NCBI GenBank assembly: GCA_903831635.1
Contig: CAIKYN010000227.1
Location: 1-33,200 of the forward strand
From: an uncultured Spartobacteria bacterium
Lineage (GTDB): Bacteria; Verrucomicrobiota; Verrucomicrobiia; Chthoniobacterales; UBA6821
Direction of reading: 5' to 3'
Length of the DNA stretch: 33,200 bases
A program made the translations under genes and the position numbers. The notes beneath the pieces are model-generated. The model worked only from the letters and a program-made list of their open reading frames with translations. It searched no databases and was not told the origin of the DNA. This document shows positions 17,619 to 27,706 of the stretch, in pieces; positions within the stretch are counted from its first letter, which is position 1; each line of letters begins with the position of its first letter.

Positions 17619-18733
17619 TGAGTGATCCCACGCTTCTAAAACATTCTCCTCTCGAAGCCGCTCATATCGCCTGCGGGGCCCGCATGGTCGAGTTCGGCGG
17701 ATGGTTCATGCCTGTCCAGTATTCTGGAATCATGGATGAACATAAAGCCGTGCGCTCCGCCTCCGGTATGTTCGATATTTCCCACATGGGAGAGGTCACG
17801 GTTTCCGGTCCCGGCGCTTTGGTTTGGCTTGAGAGTCTTCTGACCAACCGCGTTGGCAAACTCGCCGTCACCCGTGGTCAGTACACCCTTATGCTCGATG
17901 AGAAGGGAGGCGTCATCGATGATCTGATCATCTACCGCACGGGAGAGACCTCCTACTTTCTGGTGATCAACGGCGCCTGCCGTGATCTCGATCTGGAATG
18001 GATGCATTCTCATCTTCCTGCTGATGGATCCGTTGCTCTTGAGGATCAGGGGAACGACTATGCAGCGATTGCCCTCCAGGGGCCAGATTCGGAAAAGGTT
18101 CTGAGGTCACTCTTTCCTTCATGCGATGTCCCGAAGAGGAATGGTATTGCTCCGCTTGTCGATTCTGAGGGGGCCGTCCCATCCCTTGTGGCCCGCACCG
18201 GATATACCGGTGAGGATGGATTTGAGCTTTTTGTGCCTGTGAAAGCTGGCATCGCTCTCTGGGAGAGCCTTCTTTCCGCTGGGGTCAAGCCATGCGGACT
18301 CGGTTCCCGTGATACACTAAGGCTCGAGATGGGTTACCCTTTGAACGGATCCGATCTCTCCCGTGAGCGTACACCACTTCAGGCGGGCCTTGATAAATTC
18401 ACGGGTATTGATGATCCCGAGAAGGGTGAGTTTTCGGGCCGTAAGGCCCTGGAGCAGCAGCGCGCTGGCGGTCTTCCCTCTCGTCTCACCCCGCTGAAGC
18501 TTTCCGTCTCCGGACCTCCCCTCCGTTCCCATTATTCTGTTCTTGCCGAGGGAATTGCCGTGGGTGAAACCTGCAGCGGTGCTCTCTCGCCAAGCCTCGG
18601 GGAGGGGATCGCCATGGCCTACCTTCCTCCTGCACTTCATTCTCCCGGCACGTCTCTGGAAATTGAAGTGCGTGGACGTCGTTACCCCGCTACGGTAACG
18701 ACACTTCCTTTTTACAAGAAACCCACCCTCTAA
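17618..18733 (+). CDS. gcvT: Glycine cleavage system T protein (aminomethyltransferase)
   Basis: 371 aa; MVEFGGWFMPVQYSGIMDEHKAVRSASGMFDISHMGEV; ARTGYTGEDGFELF. Start shares one base with the speA stop (TAATG). Confidence 0.96.
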   Translation: MSDPTLLKHSPLEAAHIACGARMVEFGGWFMPVQYSGIMDEHKAVRSASGMFDISHMGEVTVSGPGALVWLESLLTNRVGKLAVTRGQYTLMLDEKGGVIDDLIIYRTGETSYFLVINGACRDLDLEWMHSHLPADGSVALEDQGNDYAAIALQGPDSEKVLRSLFPSCDVPKRNGIAPLVDSEGAVPSLVARTGYTGEDGFELFVPVKAGIALWESLLSAGVKPCGLGSRDTLRLEMGYPLNGSDLSRERTPLQAGLDKFTGIDDPEKGEFSGRKALEQQRAGGLPSRLTPLKLSVSGPPLRSHYSVLAEGIAVGETCSGALSPSLGEGIAMAYLPPALHSPGTSLEIEVRGRRYPATVTTLPFYKKPTL

Positions 18734-18755
18734 ACCCTCCGTATTCTTTGAATCC

Positions 18756-19136
18756 ATGAATGTTCCCGCTGATCTCCGCTACGCCAAAACCCACGAATGG
18801 ATCCGAGTCGAGGGTGACACCGTGACCGTCGGCATCACCGATCACGCTCAGGCTGAGTTGACAGATATCGTCTATGCAGAGCCACCGAAGGTTGGTGCCG
18901 AGGTGAAGGCTGGCGCGACTGCTGCCGTCGTTGAATCAGTAAAAGCTGCCAGCGACATCTATTCACCTCTCTCCGGGACGGTGACCGAGGTGAATGAGGA
19001 ACTCTCGGGTAACCCGGCTCTGCTGAATACCGATCCCTTCGGCCAAGGTTGGATCTACCGGATGAAATCATCCGATGCCGCTGAGATCAGTGCTCTCCTG
19101 ACACCCGAAGCCTACAGCGCCCAGATCGGTCAATGA
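18756..19136 (+). CDS. gcvH: Glycine cleavage system H protein
   Basis: 126 aa; [36 protein letters not shown]; lipoyl-lysine motif [16 protein letters not shown]. Confidence 0.97.
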   Translation: MNVPADLRYAKTHEWIRVEGDTVTVGITDHAQAELTDIVYAEPPKVGAEVKAGATAAVVESVKAASDIYSPLSGTVTEVNEELSGNPALLNTDPFGQGWIYRMKSSDAAEISALLTPEAYSAQIGQ

Positions 19137-22006
19137 GTACGATCGGTTCCGATCTCCTGGACTCCGTTCTCTCTCGCGGTCGTTTCTCTCGTCGCCATCT
19201 CGGTTCCCATAATCGGGATATCGAGGCGATGCTGGAGACATTGGAATGTGCCTCTCTTGAGGGGCTCATTTCAAAAACGGTTCCCGAGGAGATCCGTCTT
19301 CGTTCCAAGCTAAATATTCCTGCAGCAGCCTCCGAGGAGGAGGCCTTGGCTGAACTCCGTGAGATCGCCGATAAGAACGAGCTTCGCACTAATCATCTTG
19401 GAATGGGTTATCACGGAACCCACCTTCCCGCAGTGATCCGCAGGAATATTCTTGAGAATCCAGGCTGGTACACGGCCTACACCCCTTATCAGGCCGAGAT
19501 TTCACAGGGACGTATGGAGGCTCTCGTGAATTTCCAGACGATGGTCTGTGATTTGACGGGCATGGCGATTGCCAATGCCTCGATGCTTGATGAGGCCACA
19601 GCCGCCGCCGAGGCGATGGCGATGTGTCATGACCTCAAGGGGCAGGCTGGGAATGGGAGCGCTCCGCGATTCTTTGTCTCAGATGGATGCCATCCTCAAA
19701 CGATTTCCTTGCTCCGTACACGCACCGAGCCTCTTGGCATCGAGTTGATCGTGGGCAGTGTTGATCAGATTCCAGAGTCCGGGCTGTGTGGCGGCATCCT
19801 CCAGTATCCCTCGACCGATGGGTCGATTCATGATCCCTCTTCCGCGATAGCGAAGATTCATGCGGCAGGTGGACTCGCCATTGTAGCCAGTGACCCTCTT
19901 GCCCTTGTATTGCTGAAGCCACCTGGAGAATTCGGGGCCGATATCGTGGTGGGTTCCACCCAGCGTTTTGGTGTTCCCATGGGATATGGCGGACCACATG
20001 CGGCCTATCTGGCTGTTCGTGATGAGTTCAAACGCCGCCTTCCCGGACGTCTCGTCGGTATCTCCCGTGATGCAGATGGTAACCCCGCCTACCGCCTGAC
20101 ACTTCAGACTCGCGAGCAACATATCCGCCGTGAGAAGGCGACCAGCAACATCTGCACCGCGCAGGTTCTGCTAGCCGTGATCGCCTCGATGTATGCCGTC
20201 TATCATGGTCCGAAGGGACTCAGGGAGATCGCCGAGAAAATTCACCTTCATGCACTGAAGCTTGCGGCTTCACTTTCCAAGGCAGGATGGTCTTTGGGTA
20301 ATGCCCCGTTCTTTGACACCGTCCGCGTGAATCTCACTCCCACCGAGTCCGCTTCCCTGCGCTCTCGTGCTGAGAAGGAGGGTATCAATCTCCGTTTCCT
20401 CGGTGAATCCGCAGTGACCATCTCGCTGGATGAAACCTCTGGTCCGATCGATCGCCTTCTCGAACTTTTTGGCAAAGGATCGAGTGCTGCTCAGAACGAT
20501 CCGCTCACCTGGCAGACACCGGATGATCTGCGTCGCAGCTCTGCATATCTTACCCATCCCGTCTTTAACAGCTACCATACCGAGACTGAGATGCTCCGCT
20601 ACATGCGCCGTCTTGAGTCCAAGGATCTCTCGCTCACCACATCCATGATCCCGCTTGGATCATGTACCATGAAGCTGAATGCAACCTCCGAGATGATTCC
20701 GGTCACCTGGGAGACCATCGGAGGTCTTCACCCCTTCGTTCCCACGGAGCAGGCCCAGGGGTATACTGTGATGTTCCGTCAGCTTGAGGGATGGCTTGCG
20801 GAGATCACGGGATTTCATTCTGTATCGCTCCAGCCGAACGCCGGATCGCAGGGGGAATACGCCGGCTTGCTCGTCATTCGCGCCTACCACCGCTCTCGCG
20901 GGGATCTGAACCGAACCGTTTGCCTCATCCCTGTTTCCGCCCACGGGACAAATCCTGCCAGCGCCGCCATGGCCGGCATGGAGATCGTGGGTGTTGCCTG
21001 CGATGCGGACGGAAATGTTGATTTGGCTGATCTGAAGGCCAAGATCGACCTCCATCGTGACCGTCTCTCGGCTCTCATGGTCACCTATCCTTCGACGCAT
21101 GGTGTCTTCGAGTCGCGGATCAAGGAGATTTGCGCCATGATTCATGAGGCCGGTGGTCAGGTCTACATGGATGGAGCCAACATGAATGCCCAGGTTGGCC
21201 TCTGCAGTCCCGGAGCCATCGGAGCCGATGTCTGCCATCTCAATCTTCATAAGACTTTCTGCATTCCTCATGGCGGTGGTGGTCCGGGGGTGGGGCCGAT
21301 CGGTGTGGCCGAACATCTCTCTCCGTTCCTGCCGGGGCATTCCGTGATACCGACCGGAGGCTCCCAAGCTGTCACCGAAGTCAGTGCCGCACCATGGGGG
21401 AGTGCAAGTATCTGTGTGATCAGCTGGATGTATCTCCGCATGATGGGGCCCGATGGACTGGCTGCCGCTAGTGCCCTCGCGATTCTTAATGCCAACTACA
21501 TGGCCAAGCGTCTCGATGCCTTTTTCCCCGTCCTCTACAAGGGAGAGCAGGGAACTGTGGCCCATGAGTGCATTCTGGACCTCCGCGAGTGGAAGACTCG
21601 TGCTGGCATAGAGGTCGAGGATGTCGCGAAGCGCTTGATGGATTATGGATTCCATGCTCCAACCATGAGCTGGCCTGTTCCCGGCACGCTCATGATTGAG
21701 CCAACCGAGAGTGAGTCAAAGGATGAGTTAGATCGTTTCTGCGATGCCATGATCGCAATCCATGGCGAGTTGACTTCGATTGAGAAGGGTGATCTTGATA
21801 AGGTAGACAATCCCCTCAAGCGTGCTCCTCATACTGCCCTCACCGTCACCTCAGACGAATGGATTAGGCCTTATTCCCGAAGCCAGGCCGCATGGCCAGC
21901 TCCATGGCTGAAGAATCATAAGTTCTGGCCATCGGTATCGCGTGTTGATAATGTCTACGGCGATCGGAATATTTTCTGTAGTTGCTTGCCGGTTCAGGAA
22001 GCCTAG
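19133..22006 (+). CDS. gcvP: Glycine dehydrogenase (decarboxylating), P protein, single chain
   Basis: 957 aa; [43 protein letters not shown] Lys motif [28 protein letters not shown] overlap with gcvH. Confidence 0.97.
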   Translation: MSTIGSDLLDSVLSRGRFSRRHLGSHNRDIEAMLETLECASLEGLISKTVPEEIRLRSKLNIPAAASEEEALAELREIADKNELRTNHLGMGYHGTHLPAVIRRNILENPGWYTAYTPYQAEISQGRMEALVNFQTMVCDLTGMAIANASMLDEATAAAEAMAMCHDLKGQAGNGSAPRFFVSDGCHPQTISLLRTRTEPLGIELIVGSVDQIPESGLCGGILQYPSTDGSIHDPSSAIAKIHAAGGLAIVASDPLALVLLKPPGEFGADIVVGSTQRFGVPMGYGGPHAAYLAVRDEFKRRLPGRLVGISRDADGNPAYRLTLQTREQHIRREKATSNICTAQVLLAVIASMYAVYHGPKGLREIAEKIHLHALKLAASLSKAGWSLGNAPFFDTVRVNLTPTESASLRSRAEKEGINLRFLGESAVTISLDETSGPIDRLLELFGKGSSAAQNDPLTWQTPDDLRRSSAYLTHPVFNSYHTETEMLRYMRRLESKDLSLTTSMIPLGSCTMKLNATSEMIPVTWETIGGLHPFVPTEQAQGYTVMFRQLEGWLAEITGFHSVSLQPNAGSQGEYAGLLVIRAYHRSRGDLNRTVCLIPVSAHGTNPASAAMAGMEIVGVACDADGNVDLADLKAKIDLHRDRLSALMVTYPSTHGVFESRIKEICAMIHEAGGQVYMDGANMNAQVGLCSPGAIGADVCHLNLHKTFCIPHGGGGPGVGPIGVAEHLSPFLPGHSVIPTGGSQAVTEVSAAPWGSASICVISWMYLRMMGPDGLAAASALAILNANYMAKRLDAFFPVLYKGEQGTVAHECILDLREWKTRAGIEVEDVAKRLMDYGFHAPTMSWPVPGTLMIEPTESESKDELDRFCDAMIAIHGELTSIEKGDLDKVDNPLKRAPHTALTVTSDEWIRPYSRSQAAWPAPWLKNHKFWPSVSRVDNVYGDRNIFCSCLPVQEA

Positions 22007-22032
22007 TTCTTCCTGAAACCGACATTCATTAA

Positions 22033-22104
22033 GGGCAGTTAGCTCAGCGGTAGAGCGGCTCGCTTACACCGAGTTGGTCGGGGGTTCGATCCCCTCACTG
22101 CCCA
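22033..22104 (+). tRNA. tRNA-Val (anticodon UAC), CCA not encoded
   Basis: Cloverleaf GGGCAGT TA GCTC AGCGGTA GAGC G GCTCG CTTACAC CGAGT TGGTC GGGGG TTCGATC CCCTC ACTGCCC A; anticodon TAC; following bases TAT, so no genomic CCA. Confidence 0.95.
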
Positions 22105-22394
22105 TATTCTCGCATAGAGAAGAGGGCATTGGGAGCTAGGTCTTAGTTATTACCACAATGGCATAAGAATCCGAATGGGGTTGTCAGTCGGCCATGCTCA
22201 GTGAGCGACTTCTGCGGAGGCCATGGTGCGACATTCTATGTCCCTATTCTGGTGCTTATTCTCAAGCGGATGGAGGATCTGCAGTAATCTGGCTCTATTG
22301 AGGAGATAGACTTTCTTTTTCCATGGTCAGGAACGCTCACCGAACTGTTACTTTATCCCGCAGAGTTATGAGGCTGACTGCCGGAATAGAATGG

Positions 22395-25361
22395 TCAGGG
22401 AGTAGGACTCGGAGTCGGGGTGGGAGTTGCGAAAACGACTCCACCTGTAGGCAGGGACGGTGTGCTGCCGGGGAAGGCGTTGGTGTTGGTCGATCCACCA
22501 TAGGAATTCGTACCAGTGAAGGTTAGCGATCCGCTTCCTAGAGAGAGGGTATTGCTGGAAGTCGGGGTGGGGGTGGTATTCGAAATGAAGCTATTGGAAG
22601 AAACGGTCAGATTGCCGGAACCAATTGATCCCGAGCCAGTATAGCTATTGTAGGAACCACCATTAAACGTAATGCTTCCCCCTGAGCCACCCGAATCATA
22701 AGGCATGGTGGAGAAGGTGTTGGTGACTGAGGTGGCGGCATACCAAGCGGAATTGCCGGCCTGGGATGCGACCACCGTGTAGGTGGGGACATTGCTACTT
22801 GTGTAGGCGTTGACCACGATCGCGTTTGAGACGAGGGAGACATTGGCTTTCAATGGCGTGAGCGTATAGGTCACAGGGAGTCCCGAACTTGCCGTGGCGG
22901 ATAGACCATAGTGGTTCGTTCCTGCCATCAGGGGCGAGTTGATGGATGGGAAGGTGATGGTTTGGCTTCCCTTGTTTACCGTAAGATTGGTTGAGAGGGA
23001 GGCTGGGAGGTAGTTGGAATTGCCTGCGTTGGTGGCGGTCAGGGTAATGGATCCCACATTAGTAGGGATGACGGTATTATTGGAGAGTCCGCCGGCTCCC
23101 GATATGCGGAGGGTGTTGGTGAGTCCCGAACTGGAGGATGGGGTGGACACGGTGAAGGAGATCCCGTTAGAGAGTTTTGTCGGAATCCCCGTGAAGGGGG
23201 CGATCGATTGAGCAGCCTTGCTTACGACAAAGCTTTTCGTGATCTGGGGTGCTGCGAAGAAGTTGGAATTGCCAGATTGATCGGCTGCAAGGGTGACGGT
23301 ACCCACACCAGTCAGAGAAATCGAGTTGGAGGTCAGGATTGAGGCTGGTCCTGATTTGACGGAGAGTGCAACGGGAAGTTTCGAGGTGGACGTGGGAAGG
23401 ATGATTGTCTGCGGGTTGGTCGAGTAAGGACGATTGGTGATGGTTCCGAAGGGCGAGATGGTCTGGTTGGAACGAGTTGTGTAAATGTTCGTGATGGGAG
23501 TTGCAGCAAGGTAGTTGCTATTCCCAACTTGCGACGCCACGACAGAAACAGTTCCTGGGCCGGAGATTTTCAAAGAACCTCCGGTAAGAGTTGCCGGTCC
23601 ACCGACTAATGAGTAGGAGACAGGTAGACTCGAAGAGGATGTGGCGCTTAGAGAAACCGTCTGCCCAACAGAGAGATTTGTCGTGCTCTGGGGAAAGGTA
23701 ATACTCTGGGGAGACTTTGCCACAGTGAAGGTAGTGGTCACCTGGGGAGCGGAGGCGTAGAGTGCATTTCCCGCCTGATTGGCCGCTAAAGTCACTGGAC
23801 CTGCCCCAGTGATAGTGATGGTACCAATATTATTTCCTTGGCTGAAGGTAGCCGGTCCAGAGAGGACACTCACAGTGACAGGTAATTCCGAACTACTAGT
23901 AGGAATCTGGATTTGGAAAGGAGGGTTTTTATATGTTGGGGGAAAGATCGTTTGAAAGGAGGAGATGGTCTGGGGATAAGCCTTGATTACAAAGCTTGAT
24001 GTGACCGGTGTGGCAGGTGAGTAGTAATAGTTTACTAGAGCATTGGTTCCCGTACCGAATGTCGTCGCCTTCAGTGTAACGGTTCCTGTACCCGTAAGGG
24101 TGAATGCAGTTCCATTTTGGATGCCCGATGTCTGACTAGGGTTGGAACTAACCTTGATTGGGCCGGAAAGGATCTGCAGTAATACGGGAACATTCGCAGA
24201 AGAGGTGGGGAAGGATGGAATTGTAAAGGAGGTGCTGATGTTGGTTACAATATTGGTCACCCTATTGACGGTATTGGTAACAAGATTTGTAATATTGTTT
24301 GATAATGACTGCTGGCCGATCTGCGGGAATGAAATCTTCTGACTCCCAAGGGTCGACGGGATTACGTAGAATCCAGTGTTTCCTCCATCAAATACATTCG
24401 TTGTGACAACGCCACCGTTTGTGGAATAAGTGCGATATTGGGGGGAGTTACCATTGGTGTCGGTAACTGCCACAGTGATATAAATACCTGCCGTAGGATT
24501 GTTAGTGGGGTAGTGATTGAATGTTGCGACGAGATTTGTTGCGGAACCTATAGTTTGGATGTCGGCTGGGCAGGCATCGGAGTCGGAGCTAAAGGCAAAG
24601 TAAGGGAGAGTAGCTACTCTTGTGATTGTCACGAGATTGGTAAGATAGAGAGATGGCTGTCCATTAGTCACCCCCTGCAATGGGGTTTCGGTAAATGCAG
24701 AATTGTAGCTAGAAATATTGTAAGTCTGCAGGGCAGAGATCGGGTTGATCACATTGCTCATCCCCTTACCCAAAATCCGTCCAAAAACGGTAAATCCTCC
24801 ATTATTGTTTGAATTAAGCGTGGTGCTGTTATCAGAAACATTGATGAACCACTGGTCGGTGGCGCTGTTTGGATTTCCCCCAACCTTTGCCATCGCCACG
24901 GTTCCAACAGAGTTAGAAATGCCATATTCGTTGGTGACTGGAGAAAAAGTAGGAATCGATGACAGTGAAGGGTCGGCCGTAAATCCGCCTGTTTGAATGA
25001 CCGCCAAGCCATCGTTGGTAACGGAGGTTGATCGGTGGACAACCGTGTTTTCGTAGGCTCCATCGCGGACATAGGATAGGAAGTTGGCGACTGTTTTAGG
25101 CGCATTAGTTGGCAAGAGCTCCATCAGGAACCCACCATACTGAGTATCCGTAGATACCCAAACCAGGTTGGTATTGGCCAGAGGATCAACCCTGAAATAC
25201 TGATTGAGAGGAGTGGTCAGCTTGGAGCCTGAAGTAGGGGTGATGTAATATCCTTGAGAGAAATTTATTAGGAAGGAGCTGGCCGCGGATAAAAATCCTG
25301 CGTTTAGCAGAAAGAATACGCAGAATACTGATAACTTTAGTTGTCTTGGGGAGGAGCACAT
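22395..25361 (-). CDS. Large secreted protein: N-terminal cyclophilin-type PPIase domain, about six Ig-like repeats, Gly/Ser/Asn/Thr-rich tail
   Basis: 988 aa; signal peptide; cyclophilin motifs APKTVANFLSYVRDGAYENTVVHRS, AVIQTGGF, GTVAMAKVGGNPNSATDQWFINVSDN; repeats of about 80-85 aa of the type QTIxFP...SGLPVxxxxxSGPA...GxGTVTLxAxQxGNSNYxAA; tail ending FATPTPTPSPTP. Confidence 0.85.
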   Translation of the reverse strand: MCSSPRQLKLSVFCVFFLLNAGFLSAASSFLINFSQGYYITPTSGSKLTTPLNQYFRVDPLANTNLVWVSTDTQYGGFLMELLPTNAPKTVANFLSYVRDGAYENTVVHRSTSVTNDGLAVIQTGGFTADPSLSSIPTFSPVTNEYGISNSVGTVAMAKVGGNPNSATDQWFINVSDNSTTLNSNNNGGFTVFGRILGKGMSNVINPISALQTYNISSYNSAFTETPLQGVTNGQPSLYLTNLVTITRVATLPYFAFSSDSDACPADIQTIGSATNLVATFNHYPTNNPTAGIYITVAVTDTNGNSPQYRTYSTNGGVVTTNVFDGGNTGFYVIPSTLGSQKISFPQIGQQSLSNNITNLVTNTVNRVTNIVTNISTSFTIPSFPTSSANVPVLLQILSGPIKVSSNPSQTSGIQNGTAFTLTGTGTVTLKATTFGTGTNALVNYYYSPATPVTSSFVIKAYPQTISSFQTIFPPTYKNPPFQIQIPTSSSELPVTVSVLSGPATFSQGNNIGTITITGAGPVTLAANQAGNALYASAPQVTTTFTVAKSPQSITFPQSTTNLSVGQTVSLSATSSSSLPVSYSLVGGPATLTGGSLKISGPGTVSVVASQVGNSNYLAATPITNIYTTRSNQTISPFGTITNRPYSTNPQTIILPTSTSKLPVALSVKSGPASILTSNSISLTGVGTVTLAADQSGNSNFFAAPQITKSFVVSKAAQSIAPFTGIPTKLSNGISFTVSTPSSSSGLTNTLRISGAGGLSNNTVIPTNVGSITLTATNAGNSNYLPASLSTNLTVNKGSQTITFPSINSPLMAGTNHYGLSATASSGLPVTYTLTPLKANVSLVSNAIVVNAYTSSNVPTYTVVASQAGNSAWYAATSVTNTFSTMPYDSGGSGGSITFNGGSYNSYTGSGSIGSGNLTVSSNSFISNTTPTPTSSNTLSLGSGSLTFTGTNSYGGSTNTNAFPGSTPSLPTGGVVFATPTPTPSPTP

Positions 25362-25398
25362 AAAAGTAATTTCAAGTTCTACGAGATGTGTCCTCTTT

Positions 25399-26709
25399 TC
25401 AAGTAGAAGTTTGAGTTTTCACCCATTCCAGAGCTTCTTTTTGAGTAGCAAAAACTCCCTCTAGTTGCTTGGTCTGGACGGCTTGGAGGATTTCCGCGAA
25501 TTTCGGCCCCGGTTTCCATCCAAGAGCAATGAGGTCATTGCCGGTGATCAAAGGAGGGGGGATGAGTGGTTGATGGGAGAACTCCTCACGCTTCGCGATC
25601 AATAGGGCGTGGTTATCGAGCATGCCATGGCTGCCAAGGCAATCGACACGATGGAGTTCGAGTTCATCGTCGAAGGTGGGGCGTGCCATCATTCGCTTCA
25701 GAGTAGCAACACGCATATTCGGGACATCCTTGAAACTCATGTGAAGGCGCACGGCAGGCAGGACCGCATCGATCACTTCATTCGAAAAGCGAAGACGCTG
25801 CAGGATTCGCAGACTCATCTCGGCACTGACTCCCTCGTGACCATTAAACCGGATGCGTCCGGTCTCATCGACCATTCGCGTCGGAGGTTTGCCCAAGTCA
25901 TGGAAGAGCGCCGAGAGAACAAGGGGTAGCGATACCCTCTCTGGGAGCAGAGAGAGCATGAGGCGCGTGTGGACGAAGACATCACCCTCCGGATGGAACT
26001 CAGGCGGTTGATCGCACCCTTTGAGGTTTTCCATCTCAGGCAGAATCATCCGTAAAAGGCCGCTCTGATCAAGCAGATCGAATCCCCGCAGGCGATTCGG
26101 AGAGAGAAGAATCTTGCAGAATTCGTCCCTGATTCTCTCGGCGCTGACGGCATGGAGTTCAGGAGCCCATTCCAAGAGGGCGCTCCATGTTCCTGGATCA
26201 ATCGAGAATCCAAGTGTCGTCGCGAAACGGACAGCCCGGAGCAGGCGAAGCTTATCCTCGGCAAAGCGTTCCGAGGGATTACCAATGGCCTGGATCACGC
26301 TCTTCTTCAGATCATCGCGGCCTCCAACGAAATCGAGAATCTCATCCTTGATAGGATCATAAAAAAGTCCGTTGATGGTGAAATCCCGTCGACGGGCATC
26401 CCCTTCGGCATCCGTGTAATGAACGCTTTCTGGATGGCGGCCATCAAGATAAGCACCATCTCCGCGGAAGGTGGCAACCTGGATTTCCGAGCCCCCTTCC
26501 AGAACGATAATCACGCCGAACTGAGCGCCGACAGGCACTGTTCGAGGAAAGAGCGCTTCCACTTGTTCGGGGCGAGCACTGGTCGCCACATCATAATCGT
26601 GGGGCTCCAAGCCTAGGAGTGTGTCACGCACGCAGCCACCCGCATAAAGAGCCTCGAACCCCTTGGCACGCAGGCGCTCAACGATCGATCGTGCGGCGGC
26701 TTCACTCAT
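25399..26709 (-). CDS. cca: CCA tRNA nucleotidyltransferase / poly(A) polymerase family with HD domain
   Basis: 436 aa; LYAGGCVRDTLLGLEPHDYDVATSARPEQV, RRRDFTINGLFYDP, RFAEDKLRLLRAVRFA, ALFHDLGKP (HD). Confidence 0.93.
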   Translation of the reverse strand: MSEAAARSIVERLRAKGFEALYAGGCVRDTLLGLEPHDYDVATSARPEQVEALFPRTVPVGAQFGVIIVLEGGSEIQVATFRGDGAYLDGRHPESVHYTDAEGDARRRDFTINGLFYDPIKDEILDFVGGRDDLKKSVIQAIGNPSERFAEDKLRLLRAVRFATTLGFSIDPGTWSALLEWAPELHAVSAERIRDEFCKILLSPNRLRGFDLLDQSGLLRMILPEMENLKGCDQPPEFHPEGDVFVHTRLMLSLLPERVSLPLVLSALFHDLGKPPTRMVDETGRIRFNGHEGVSAEMSLRILQRLRFSNEVIDAVLPAVRLHMSFKDVPNMRVATLKRMMARPTFDDELELHRVDCLGSHGMLDNHALLIAKREEFSHQPLIPPPLITGNDLIALGWKPGPKFAEILQAVQTKQLEGVFATQKEALEWVKTQTST

Positions 26710-26833
26710 GTTTCTATCGTGACTTGTTCAGGTGGAAAGGCAAAATGAAGAATGAAAAATGAAAAATAATTCAAAGGAGACGGTCTGGATTCTTTCCTAA
26801 CAGTCTTCAGCCTTCAGTCTAACAACCTCCTTC

Positions 26834-27706
26834 TCAGCCCCCCTTTTCTCCAATACTGCGGCGTAGGGCGTCGCCGAGGCTGTAGAGAGCCAGAAGCGTT
26901 GTCAGAAGGGCGATCGAGGGGAAGAGGATGAGCCACCAGGCTCCCTTGAGGGGATTGATGGCGGAGGCCCCCTCAGCTAGCAGCGAGCCCCAGCTTGACT
27001 GGGGAGCCTGAACTCCGAGCCCCAGGAAGCTCAGGAAGGCCTCATCAATGATGACGGAGGGAACTGCCAGGGTTAGGTAAACGAGGATGATTCCAGCAAG
27101 GTTAGGAAGCAGGTGGCGCCAGAGGATAGTCCAGTACCCTTCACCCAGGACCCGAGCAGCCGCAACATAGGAACGCTCCCTTAGGGTGAGGGTCTGTCCC
27201 CGCACGATCCGGGCCATCGTTAGCCACTCAATGATCCCAAGACTCACAATCAGGATCACGATGCGGGACGATCCGACAAGCCAATCCCATCCATGGCTAC
27301 TGGCTGCAAGTTGCAGGCGTTCATTGAAAGCATTGATAAAAATCAGGATAAAGATGAGACGAGGCACGGAGTAGAGAATGTCGACAAAGCGCATCATGGA
27401 GTTGTCAATGCCCCTACCTGAAGATCCCGCAATGAGTCCATAGGTGGTTCCGATTAGGAGGCTGATCGCTGCGCCGCAGATGCCGACCAGTAGAGAGATC
27501 CGGCCTCCCTCGAGGATCCGGAGAAGCAGGTCTCTTCCATTGAGATCAGTTCCGCAGAGATGAGCCAAGCTGGGAGGGGCATAGGTTTGGTCTCCAGGCA
27601 GGTCGTAGACATGGGGAAAAAAAAGGGGGCCAAGCAGGACGGTAAGGATCATTCCGGAGAGAATGATGGCCGGAAATCTGGCTCTCTTCGGGAGTTGGTA
27701 AATCAT
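26834..27706 (-). CDS. oppC: Oligopeptide ABC transporter permease (OppC-like)
   Basis: 290 aa; HLCGTDLNGRDLLLRILEGGRISLLVG; EAFLSFLGLGVQAPQSSWGSLLAEG. Confidence 0.92.
   Translation of the reverse strand: MIYQLPKRARFPAIILSGMILTVLLGPLFFPHVYDLPGDQTYAPPSLAHLCGTDLNGRDLLLRILEGGRISLLVGICGAAISLLIGTTYGLIAGSSGRGIDNSMMRFVDILYSVPRLIFILIFINAFNERLQLAASSHGWDWLVGSSRIVILIVSLGIIEWLTMARIVRGQTLTLRERSYVAAARVLGEGYWTILWRHLLPNLAGIILVYLTLAVPSVIIDEAFLSFLGLGVQAPQSSWGSLLAEGASAINPLKGAWWLILFPSIALLTTLLALYSLGDALRRSIGEKGG

Noticed and set aside
20660-21655. 331-aa minus-strand ORF opposite gcvP
   Set aside because: Shadow ORF within a highly conserved gcvP; no recognisable domain.
22271-22285. AGGATCTGCAGTAAT occurring also near 24170
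   Set aside because: A single 15-nt match in a 33-kb window can arise by chance, with no extended similarity around it.
22105-22394. Possible gene remnant between tRNA-Val and the cyclophilin gene (hydrophobic run GGHGATFYVPILVLILKR in one frame)
   Set aside because: Too short, stops nearby in the same frame, and no confident family similarity.
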